From Acetobacter oeni (GTDB lineage: Bacteria > Pseudomonadota > Alphaproteobacteria > Acetobacterales > Acetobacteraceae), in contig NZ_WOTA01000004.1 in the NCBI RefSeq assembly GCF_011516825.1, positions 62,001-126,000 of the forward strand: 64,000 nucleotides of DNA, in the 5' to 3' direction. Below, piece after piece: positions 17,714-25,425 of this stretch (within the stretch, counting starts at the first letter, position 1; each line of letters starts with the position of its first letter). The translations under genes were made by a program, and so were the position numbers. The notes below the pieces were generated by a model. It had not been told where the DNA came from. It searched no databases and saw only the letters and a list, made by a program, of their open reading frames with translations.

Positions 17714-18070
17714 TAACTAACCTCCGGACGCAGATAGCGCAGTCCATAGATTTAAATAGATCGAAAATACCGTATTTCCAGCAAATCTGATGCCGATATT
17801 GCCATTCGCAGGGCTCTCAGAAGTCTGATCGCGCCTTAACCACTGCCCTGCAAAACCTGACAATGATCTCATACGCCGAAGCTTTAACATGAAAATGCCA
17901 GAATACACAATTAATGCTTTGACGTGCCTAAAATAGTTAAAATACCATTAATTTACGCGACTCTCGTTTTGTAATGGACTCCCGGTCAGACGCTGCGCTA
18001 ATCCGGCGGCTGCCGCATTACTCAGGAATAATCCCGGCCTGTGACTGAATTAAAAGGAGACCGGCCCGGC
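17714..18070. promoter_or_regulatory. AT-rich divergent promoter region of the exopolysaccharide locus
   Basis: The 357 bases between the sugar transferase and the barrel protein carry no gene. The part from about 17880 to 17960 is much richer in A and T than its surroundings. It contains TTGACG at 17919-17924 as a possible -35 element, TAAAAT boxes at 17929-17934 and 17938-17943, and two ATTAAT boxes at 17910-17915 and 17947-17952. No -35/-10 pair with ideal spacing stands out. Both arms of the locus probably start here. Confidence 0.4.
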
Positions 18071-19399
18071 ATGACTGGACGCATGTCAATATTCTGCCGG
18101 GTTGTCGGGGTAACAGCACTGTCATTTCCCCTGAGCGCTTATGCTCAGGTCGTGGACCAGTATTTACCGGCGATGGGGACGGGAGCCGGAGAACTGAGCG
18201 AAGAGCCCGCTCAGGTTCGCGCGCTTGAATCATATCAGCCTCTCGGCGCACGATGGGGACCTCTCTCTGTGCAGGCCGACGGCGGTGAAAGCATCGGCTA
18301 CAGCAGTAATGTCGATCTGCTGCCTCAAAACCGACACGCCAGCCCGACTGTGGAGACAACCGGGCATGTCGGAGCTGTCGCGCTTTTCGAACACAATAAT
18401 CAGGTACATGCTGATCTCAGCGTGGACGATACGCGCTATACATCACGCTCGCTCCAGAACAGAACGAACTGGACCGGAAGCGCGGGCACGACGCATTATT
18501 TCGGACGCGATGAACTGGGAGTCGCATTCACTCATCTGACTCTTGTTCAGATGCCGACCGAATCGGGCGCGCTCATTCTGGTCGGACCGGTTCCCTATAA
18601 TCTCGACGACGGGCGGATCAGCTATCTCGTGCGCACGCACGGACGATTGAGTTTCCTGCCGGAATTCAATGTCCAGCATTATTACTTTGGAAAACCGACT
18701 TACACTGGCGGCGTATCGCCATTTCAAGATCAGTCATACCGGGATCGCGTTATTATAAATGAAGAGCTCACCGCCCGTTATGAGCTTCTGAAAAACAGTA
18801 ACCTGCTGCTGCTCGGAAGAGGCACAGAAATCCGGTACAGTAATGACAATCAGGGATATCCAACCCGAAACTCCAACGGTTTTTCAGTTCTTGGCGGGTA
18901 CGATTCCAATGAGGCCGGTCCGATCAGATTTCGCGCTGTCGTCGGCTATCAGCTACGAACCTATGCTGCGGCACTATATCCAAAGGTCACATCGCCGATT
19001 GCCGAAGCATCGCTGCGATGGGAGCCGACACGTCTGACCTCTGCGGTCCTGAGCGTGACACACGGCATTGAAGACTCGGCGTTCGATGCCGTGCTCGGTT
19101 ACACCAACACGCAGGCAAAGCTCGTCGTGACCCATGCGTTCGCGCGAAATATCGTATTCGGATTTCATGGCGTGGTGATGCAGGCAAATTATCCTTCGAC
19201 CTCATCCGCTCTGGCCGGAACATCGATTGCTCAGCAGGCCCACGAACAGGATATGTACGGGTTCGGAATTAACGGGACGATGTACCTGAATCGCCACCTG
19301 TCTCTCAGCCTGGCATATGACTATTCCAGTGAGAGCGCCTATCTTGGCCCGATGTTTCCGGTGCATTACGTACAGGTCGGGGTTCACTTTGCGCTATAG
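18071..19399 (+). CDS. Outer-membrane beta-barrel protein of the exopolysaccharide locus
   Basis: A 442-residue exported protein. The signal peptide ends near PLSAYAQ. The rest has repeated short amphipathic strands with aromatic girdles, and the last strand (VHYVQVGVHFAL) has the alternating pattern of outer-membrane barrels. It resembles the BBP2-like barrel proteins found in acetic acid bacterial polysaccharide clusters. AAAAGGAGA lies upstream of the ATG at 18071; a GTG at 18041 would precede that site, so I rejected it. It is first in the plus arm, just before the Wza-like lipoprotein, and may form or support the outer-membrane exit pore. That role is inferred from context. Confidence 0.8.
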   Translation: MTGRMSIFCRVVGVTALSFPLSAYAQVVDQYLPAMGTGAGELSEEPAQVRALESYQPLGARWGPLSVQADGGESIGYSSNVDLLPQNRHASPTVETTGHVGAVALFEHNNQVHADLSVDDTRYTSRSLQNRTNWTGSAGTTHYFGRDELGVAFTHLTLVQMPTESGALILVGPVPYNLDDGRISYLVRTHGRLSFLPEFNVQHYYFGKPTYTGGVSPFQDQSYRDRVIINEELTARYELLKNSNLLLLGRGTEIRYSNDNQGYPTRNSNGFSVLGGYDSNEAGPIRFRAVVGYQLRTYAAALYPKVTSPIAEASLRWEPTRLTSAVLSVTHGIEDSAFDAVLGYTNTQAKLVVTHAFARNIVFGFHGVVMQANYPSTSSALAGTSIAQQAHEQDMYGFGINGTMYLNRHLSLSLAYDYSSESAYLGPMFPVHYVQVGVHFAL

Positions 19400-19549
19400 A
19401 ACTGTAGCCACGACACCTGTAACAGCGCTGCCAGCTTTCCGAAGCACAGCCAGAAAAAGCAGACAGTCGGCTTTCAGCCTCTCCCCGATGACGTGGCAGT
19501 CAGGTAAAGCGGGCAGATCGTTATTAACGCCGGGGACAGGATTTTAAGT

Positions 19550-20137
19550 ATGGCGTCGTCGCATTTCAGTTTTCGCCGGATGGCGCGCCCGACAGCGCTT
19601 ATGGGCTGCCTGGCGCTCTCTCTCGCCGCCTGCGCGGACGGGTCAGGCCTCAGCCCGGTTCCGCCTTACGATCCAGGACAGTATAAGCTCGGCATTGATG
19701 ACCAGCTCCGCGTCATGACCTACGGGCAGGACCAGCTGACGTCTGATTTTCGCATCGACAGCAATGGCAAGGTTGCCTTTCCGCTGACAGACGGCCTCCA
19801 GGCCGCAGGCCTGACGACAAAGGAATTTGCTGACGAAGTCCGCGAGGCTCTTGAAAAATCTCGCATGCTGCGTGATCCGAAAGTGTCCGTGGAAATCACG
19901 GCCTATCGAATGATCTCAGTTCTCGGCGAAGTCGCCCGTCCGGGCGAGTATCCTTATCAGCCCGGCATGACAATGCTGACCGCGATTGCTGCAGCCGGCG
20001 GGTTTACATATCGCTCATTGGAAAGTCGTGCCTACGTCGTTCGCCAGGAAGGCGACCACACAGTTGTCGGTAAGCTGAAACCTCAGGATTACGTAAAGCC
20101 TGGTGACGTTTTGAAAATCTATGAGCGCCACTTTTAA
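19550..20137 (+). CDS. Polysaccharide export lipoprotein, short Wza/GumB-like
   Basis: A 195-residue periplasmic/outer-membrane lipoprotein. The signal peptide ends in the lipobox LAAC with Cys28. A polysaccharide-export (PES) domain follows at about 44-118 (KLGIDDQLRV, FPLTDGLQAAGLTT), then one SLBB domain from about 120 (VLGEVARPGEYPYQPG). It lacks the extra SLBB repeats and C-terminal amphipathic helix that make the Wza pore in E. coli, and is about half of Wza's length, like GumB of Xanthomonas. It probably works with the barrel protein encoded 150 bases upstream and with the Wzc-like protein. Confidence 0.92.
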   Translation: MASSHFSFRRMARPTALMGCLALSLAACADGSGLSPVPPYDPGQYKLGIDDQLRVMTYGQDQLTSDFRIDSNGKVAFPLTDGLQAAGLTTKEFADEVREALEKSRMLRDPKVSVEITAYRMISVLGEVARPGEYPYQPGMTMLTAIAAAGGFTYRSLESRAYVVRQEGDHTVVGKLKPQDYVKPGDVLKIYERHF

Positions 20138-20660
20138 GAAAGCGTCGGTTCAGGAAAATACACTCAGGTCCGCAAATACAGTAAAACTGCGCGGACCAGT
20201 ATTGATCTCCGAATCCCGTCCGCCTGTGAAGCCGTTGTGTTCACCGGATTCCGTTAAAGGGTTATCATCGAAAAACACTGATACCGGCAGCAATGACGGA
20301 AGCCCATATCGCAGCCCCCAGAGCGGCAGCCAGCATGATGCCACGTGCCGGGCCCGCAGGATTGTCCGCTATAACAGGGGTAACCCTGTCAGGAGTGCTG
20401 TCCTGAGAGAGAGGGCATACCGGATTCATTGCGCGCATAACGTGAACACTTCTCTGGTGGTTTCCTGGATTGTCGGCAATAATCGTTAATAGCGTCCTAA
20501 CAGATATGTGTTTGCCGGAACCGAAGCCGTGAAACACCACGCGTATCCGGCCGGGGTCGCCATGACACTCAGGCTGCCGATCAGCGACGAGAGTTACTGC
20601 ATGTCAATGCAGGTCATGACGCAGGTGAAAAATTGCGGAAAGCCGCGGGAGAGTAATTGA
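20138..20660. other. 523-base gap inside the plus arm of the polysaccharide locus
   Basis: No convincing gene fills this stretch on the plus strand between the Wza-like lipoprotein and the next glycosyltransferase. The only candidate is a short minus-strand frame (20265-20438). I found no terminator with a T run and no transposon remnant. The plus arm may be interrupted here and restarted by a promoter shortly before 20661. Confidence 0.5.
20265..20438 (-). CDS. Possible small single-span membrane protein
   Basis: A 57-residue frame starting MRAMNPVCPL. Its C-terminal third is a plausible transmembrane helix (GIMLAAALGAAIWASVIAAG), preceded by a polar, proline-rich segment. There is no clear ribosome binding site before 20438 or the internal ATG at 20429, and it lies opposite the direction of the surrounding operon. 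I do not recognise a family. The membrane-like pattern is the only support, and chance remains a fair explanation. Confidence 0.3.
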   Translation of the reverse strand: MRAMNPVCPLSQDSTPDRVTPVIADNPAGPARGIMLAAALGAAIWASVIAAGISVFR

Positions 20661-21845
20661 GTGAAAGCGGAAACGGCCGGCAGGGAACTGAAAGTCGCCA
20701 TCGCCCATGAATGGCTTGAGCATTACGCAGGGTCAGAACGAGTCGTGGGTGAACTACTGAAGATTTTTCCGCAGGCAAAGGTCTTCGCTGTCGTCGATTT
20801 CCTGCCGAAGTCCGATAGAGCCTTTCTCGGCGGCCGCAAAGTCACGACAACGTTTATCCAGAAACTTCCCTTCGCGCGACGTTATTTCCGGCACTACCTC
20901 GGGCTTATGCCGTTCGCTGTCGAGCAACTGGATCTGGCAGGGTTCGATGTGGTCTTTTCCAGCCATCACGCCGTGGCAAAAGGGATCATCACCGGGCCTG
21001 ACCAGCTTCATATCAGCTATGTTCATTCCCCCATGCGCTACGCCTGGGACATGCAGTCATCCTATCTCCGGCAGAGTGGCCTTGAAACCGGGCTGAAAGG
21101 ATTGCTCGCCCGCTGGCAGCTGCACCGGCTTCGTAACTGGGACGTGCGCACAGCCGCCGGTGTCGACGCATTCATCGCGAATTCCGCTTATATCGCCCGC
21201 CGTATCCGCAAAGTGTATCGGCGCGACGCCACCGTCATTCACCCGCCCGTGGACGTTCACACATTTTTCCCCGCGCAAAATGCCCCGGAACGCAGTTGCT
21301 ACGTGATCGTCGCGCGACAGGTGCCTTACAAGCGTGTCGATCTGGTCGTGGAGGCTTTCCGGCGCATGCCCGACCGCAAGCTCATCGTCGCCGGCGATGG
21401 CCCGGAACATGAAAAAATCGTCGCACTCGCAGCAGACGCTCCCAACATCACGCTGCGCGGCAAAGTCTCCGATTCTGAATTTCTGACGCTGATGCAGCAG
21501 GCAAGAGCGTTCGTGTTTGCCGCCGAAGAAGATTTCGGCATTACCCTCGTTGAAGCGCAGGCCTGCGGCACACCGCTCATAGTCTACGGACGCGGCGGCG
21601 CCCTGGACATCGTGCGCGGAAAAAACCATACCGATGAGCCAACCGGCGTGCTGTTCGGAGAACAGAGTGCCACCTCCATCATCGAAGCAGTCAACCGCTT
21701 CGAAACAATCCGGGATCGGATAACGCCGGAGAACTGCCGTGCCAATGCAATGAGATTTTCCGAAGAGGCCTTTCAGAACCGTATCGAAGGCCTCGTCACG
21801 CGTCTGCTCGAAGAGGAAATCCCGGAAGCAGAGCTACAGGCATGA
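20661..21845 (+). CDS. Glycosyltransferase, GT4 family
   Basis: A 394-residue GT-B glycosyltransferase. The N-terminal domain starts KVAIAHEWLEHYAGSERVV and contains the HSPMRYAWD block seen in GumH/WbaZ-like mannosyltransferases. The C-terminal domain has VARQVPYKRVDLVVEAF and the donor-binding EEDFGITLVEAQACGTP with the E-x7-E pair. It starts with GTG at 20661 after GGGAGAG. It would add a sugar, possibly mannose by resemblance, to the lipid-linked repeat unit on the cytoplasmic side. The polymerase-like gene follows after 28 bases. Confidence 0.92.
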   Translation: MKAETAGRELKVAIAHEWLEHYAGSERVVGELLKIFPQAKVFAVVDFLPKSDRAFLGGRKVTTTFIQKLPFARRYFRHYLGLMPFAVEQLDLAGFDVVFSSHHAVAKGIITGPDQLHISYVHSPMRYAWDMQSSYLRQSGLETGLKGLLARWQLHRLRNWDVRTAAGVDAFIANSAYIARRIRKVYRRDATVIHPPVDVHTFFPAQNAPERSCYVIVARQVPYKRVDLVVEAFRRMPDRKLIVAGDGPEHEKIVALAADAPNITLRGKVSDSEFLTLMQQARAFVFAAEEDFGITLVEAQACGTPLIVYGRGGALDIVRGKNHTDEPTGVLFGEQSATSIIEAVNRFETIRDRITPENCRANAMRFSEEAFQNRIEGLVTRLLEEEIPEAELQA

Positions 21846-21873
21846 TACGAAGGCCGGCAGAAAGGCGGAACTG

Positions 21874-23292
21874 ATGTCACTTCCGCTCATGGGCATCATT
21901 CTGTTTCCGCTCTGTCTCATCTTCTGGATGAAACCCGCCCGTCTTCTTGAAATCCTGCTCATCGCCGGCATTTTTCCGGCCGCCTCGGCCCTTACACTCG
22001 GCGGACTGGCCGTCCAGCCCTCTCTCGTCCCCGGACTGGCCTTCCTGTCCTACTTCTTCCTGCAAAAACTGCTCGGAGCAAAATATCCAGGCGAGACAGA
22101 CGTCATGCGCTTATGCATGCCGATGATTTTCGCCACCGCCTGGGCGCTTTTCGGCTCAATTGCGATGCCACGCCTGTTTCACAATCAGGTCCTTGTCTGG
22201 CCGCAAAAACAGGACGCTGTCGGCGCACAGACTCTCCTCGCCCCCAGCTTCGGCAACATCACCCAGGACATCTATCTTTTCCTGAACGTGCTTTTAATGG
22301 TGTGTGCGGCACAATATCTCACGCGATACCAGGTCAGGCTCTCCCGACTGTATTACGCCTACCTGATCGCCGGCTGGATGGTCGTCTTTCTCTGCGTCTG
22401 GCAGTTCGCCTCCCGTACCGCAGGCGTTCCGTTCCCGAAAACCTTCCTCTACTCCAATACCGGGTGGGCCGTCCTCGACAGCCAGGTCGCCGGTCCCGTA
22501 CCCAGAATCAATGCCAGTTTTTCAGAACCTGCAGCCTGCGCTACCTATCTCGTCGGTGTGCTGTTCTCCACAGTGTGGGTCACGCTCAAGGGATATCGGG
22601 TCCCCCGCATGAAACCGCTGATCGCCGCCTCCGCACTGAGCATTTGCCTCACCACGTCTACTACAGGATTCGCCACCGTCGCTGCCGGCGCCCTGCTGCT
22701 TCCCATCATGGTCATCGTCACCGGCGCATCGCGACTGCTCGGGCGCCTCGGACAACTGGGCATGATCGCCGCCGTGCTGCTCGGCATCGGAGGCCTCGTC
22801 GTGGCAACTTTCGTGCCGAAAGTCGTGACCGCCGCTCAGAACGTCGCTGCCGGAACCGCCGAAAAGAAAGACAGCGCCTCTTATAAGGAGCGCAGTCAGG
22901 CCGATGCCGACTCCCTCACCGAATTTTTCCAGACCTACGGGCTCGGCGTCGGCTGGGGAAGCAACAGATCATCGAGCCTCATTCCCGGCCTCCTCGCCAC
23001 CGTAGGCATTATCGGCGTGGCGGGGCTGATGATGTTCGACTGGCGGGTCGTTCGCGCCGCCGGGCAGGCCATGCAAATGGCCCCGGGCTCAGCCGACTGC
23101 CTCGTCATCGAAGGTATGCTGGCAGCCGTGCTCGGACGCCTGATCGCCGCCATCATGTCGGCGCCGACAATCGGAATGCCTGATTTTTACGTCATGATCG
23201 GTACCGTGATCGCCGCCATCACACGTATCCGCCTGGCAGCCCGCAACACGCGCCAGAGCACCGCGCCATCCGCCGGACCCACCGCCGTATGA
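21874..23292 (+). CDS. Polysaccharide polymerase-like integral membrane protein (Wzy/GumE-like)
   Basis: A 472-residue protein with about ten to twelve hydrophobic segments and one large periplasmic-type loop (about residues 320-365, ending near FFQTYGLGVGWGSNRSS). This shape fits O-antigen/exopolysaccharide polymerases and ligases. The motif GLGVGWGSNRSSS resembles the conserved GxGxGS-type turn before the late helices of such proteins. It would join repeat units in the periplasm under control of the Wzc-like co-polymerase. These proteins have little sequence conservation, so the call rests on topology and position between a glycosyltransferase and a PAP2 protein. It overlaps the next gene by four bases. 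Confidence 0.78.
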   Translation: MSLPLMGIILFPLCLIFWMKPARLLEILLIAGIFPAASALTLGGLAVQPSLVPGLAFLSYFFLQKLLGAKYPGETDVMRLCMPMIFATAWALFGSIAMPRLFHNQVLVWPQKQDAVGAQTLLAPSFGNITQDIYLFLNVLLMVCAAQYLTRYQVRLSRLYYAYLIAGWMVVFLCVWQFASRTAGVPFPKTFLYSNTGWAVLDSQVAGPVPRINASFSEPAACATYLVGVLFSTVWVTLKGYRVPRMKPLIAASALSICLTTSTTGFATVAAGALLLPIMVIVTGASRLLGRLGQLGMIAAVLLGIGGLVVATFVPKVVTAAQNVAAGTAEKKDSASYKERSQADADSLTEFFQTYGLGVGWGSNRSSSLIPGLLATVGIIGVAGLMMFDWRVVRAAGQAMQMAPGSADCLVIEGMLAAVLGRLIAAIMSAPTIGMPDFYVMIGTVIAAITRIRLAARNTRQSTAPSAGPTAV

Positions 23293-23864
23293 TCGGAACG
23301 TTTACTGACTTCGCCGATCAGAGCATCCTGCTTCCCATCGAAATCGTGGTTTTCCTCTCCCTCTCGCTCTCTGGCCGCAAACGCGACGCTGCTGCCTGGG
23401 GGCTGGCCATGCTCTCAGGGTGCGTGGCCATCGTCTGCCTGAAACTCTGGTTCGAACGCTGCGGAATCCCGCATCATCACCGCTTCCTCTACAGCCCGAG
23501 CGGACATTCCATGGGCGGAACCATGGTCTATGGCGGCCTGCTCGCCCTGTTCTGTCGCCGGACGGCCCTGTTCCTCGCCGGAACCGTCGCCCTCGCCGTC
23601 GCCTTCTCCGCCTCGCGGGTTCTGCTGGGCGCGCATACGATGCCCGAAGTGATCACAGGCGCAACCGTGGGATTCTGCGTTGCCTGCGCCCTCAGATTCG
23701 CGCTCGGCCCCCGGCAGACCATCGGACTGCGAACACACACCACTCTGATCACACTGGCGCTCGTCTGCGCCATCGGGTTCGGCCTGCACGGATATCGTCT
23801 CGGTTGTGAAGTCTGGATTCAGGAGGCCGCCCGCCGGATGCTCGGCTCAGTTCTCTGCCACTAA
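23289..23864 (+). CDS. PAP2-type membrane phosphatase
   Basis: A 191-residue membrane protein with five or six hydrophobic segments. The PAP2 motif 2 (PSGHSMGG) is intact and motif 3 reads SRVLLGAHTMPEVITG. Motif 3 has the conserved Arg and His, but Glu stands where the third residue is usually Asp. Motif 1 is weak (KLWFERCG, without the usual RP). The gene is coupled to the polymerase by an ATGA overlap. It may dephosphorylate the undecaprenyl pyrophosphate released in polymerisation, or another lipid phosphate. Both the partner and the altered motif make activity uncertain. Confidence 0.82.
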   Translation: MIGTFTDFADQSILLPIEIVVFLSLSLSGRKRDAAAWGLAMLSGCVAIVCLKLWFERCGIPHHHRFLYSPSGHSMGGTMVYGGLLALFCRRTALFLAGTVALAVAFSASRVLLGAHTMPEVITGATVGFCVACALRFALGPRQTIGLRTHTTLITLALVCAIGFGLHGYRLGCEVWIQEAARRMLGSVLCH

Positions 23865-23889
23865 TCAGCCTCTGAATCCCGGCAGGACT

Positions 23890-25389
23890 TCAGCCCGCAT
23901 CCTCCAGATAACGCCGGCGCACATGCGCCAGATAACTCTCCGCGCCCAGCGGACGGCCCGTCGCATCCTCCACAATCCGCACCGTCGAAGCACTGCTCGC
24001 CCGCTGATGCACAGCCTGCCGTAGCCACGTCACCAGCGGGCCGAAATCACCCTGCCTGATCGTCCCGGCAAGCCCCGGAACCGCCGCTCCCGCCGCCTCG
24101 AAGAACTGCGCCGCTGCCAGCGCCCCCAGCGCGTAACAGGGAAAATAACCCCACAGACCAAGCGGCCAGTGAATATCCTGCAAACATCCCCGCCGGTCAT
24201 CCGGAACGTCCAGACCCAGCAGATCCTTCACACGGGCATTGAACGCCTCGGGCAGATCCCGCAACGAAAGCCGTCCTTCGATCATCGCGGTCTCAAGCTC
24301 ATAACGCGTGATGATATGCGCCGGATACGTCACCTCATCGGCATCCACCCGGATAAAGCCCGGCTCAACCCGCGTCATATGACGATAAAGAGCCCCGGAA
24401 CTCCAGTCCCCGCCATCATCGAACGCACCCGCCATCACCGGCGCCGCATACTCCGCAAACGCCCGCGACCGCACCACCTGCATCTCGATCAGCAGCGACT
24501 GACTCTCGTGCAACGTCATCCCGCGCGCCCGTCCCACCGGCTGATTCAGCCACGCCGCAGGCAATCCCTGCTCGTAAAGCGCATGCCCCGTTTCATGCAT
24601 GACGCCCAGAAACGCCGGCAAAAAATCGCTCTCATCATAGCGCGTCGTAATCCGGACATCGTTCGTCGCCCCGCCACAGAACGGATGCGCGCTCACATCC
24701 AGCCGACCCCGCATCATATCGAACCCGGCGCGCCCCATCATCATGCGGCCCAGCCCTTCCTGCCGGGCAACAGGGAAGGGGCCTCTGCCGACAGAAGCCG
24801 GAACGGCCCCGGATGCCTGCCGCTCAAGCACCTGCGTCAGAAGCGGCGGCAGGTCCCGCGCCAGCGTCGCAAAAACCGGCGCAATGGTCGCCTGCCGCAT
24901 CCCCGGATCAAATCCGTCCAGCAGCGCATCGTAAGGTGACAGCCCGAGTACCCCGCCAACCGCCTGTGCGCTCTCGCGCGTCAGATCCAGCACCACCTGA
25001 AGATCAGGACGCAGTGCCGCGAAATCGCTCTCTTCCCGCGCGGCCCGCCATGCCATCTCCGACCGTGAACACGCCTTCGACAGCGCCTCGACCAGAGCAC
25101 CCGGAACCGCGACCGCCCGCATGTGAAGACGCCGCATCTCAGCAAGATTCGCCTCCCGCCACAGATCGCCCCCGGCATCCGCCTCTGCCAGCAGATCCGC
25201 CACCGCCGGTGCCGTCAGCAACTCATGCCGCAGCCCCTCCAGTGTCGCCACCCCGCTGCCACGCCGGTCAACCGCGCCAGAAGGCATCATCACATCCCGG
25301 TCCCAGGACAGAATGCCCAGCGCATCGTCCAGCGCGGATAACCGGCTGAAAAGACGTTCAGCAGTGTCATAGGCGGTCAGTGCGGTCAT
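23890..25389 (-). CDS. Carboxypeptidase Taq family metallopeptidase (M32)
   Basis: A 499-residue zinc carboxypeptidase that removes C-terminal residues from peptides in the cytoplasm. The zinc site HETGH lies at about 263-267, followed by ALYEQGLP, and the second family motif HESQSLLIEMQV supplies the third ligand. The length matches the family (about 500 residues). It is convergent with the polysaccharide operon, whose last gene ends 25 bases away, and lies downstream of sulP on the same strand with 36 bases between. It may share that transcript, but no functional link is evident. Confidence 0.95.
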   Translation of the reverse strand: MTALTAYDTAERLFSRLSALDDALGILSWDRDVMMPSGAVDRRGSGVATLEGLRHELLTAPAVADLLAEADAGGDLWREANLAEMRRLHMRAVAVPGALVEALSKACSRSEMAWRAAREESDFAALRPDLQVVLDLTRESAQAVGGVLGLSPYDALLDGFDPGMRQATIAPVFATLARDLPPLLTQVLERQASGAVPASVGRGPFPVARQEGLGRMMMGRAGFDMMRGRLDVSAHPFCGGATNDVRITTRYDESDFLPAFLGVMHETGHALYEQGLPAAWLNQPVGRARGMTLHESQSLLIEMQVVRSRAFAEYAAPVMAGAFDDGGDWSSGALYRHMTRVEPGFIRVDADEVTYPAHIITRYELETAMIEGRLSLRDLPEAFNARVKDLLGLDVPDDRRGCLQDIHWPLGLWGYFPCYALGALAAAQFFEAAGAAVPGLAGTIRQGDFGPLVTWLRQAVHQRASSASTVRIVEDATGRPLGAESYLAHVRRRYLEDAG

Positions 25390-25425
25390 GATCGGTCCTG
25401 TAAAGCCGGAGAATGAAAAACGAGC

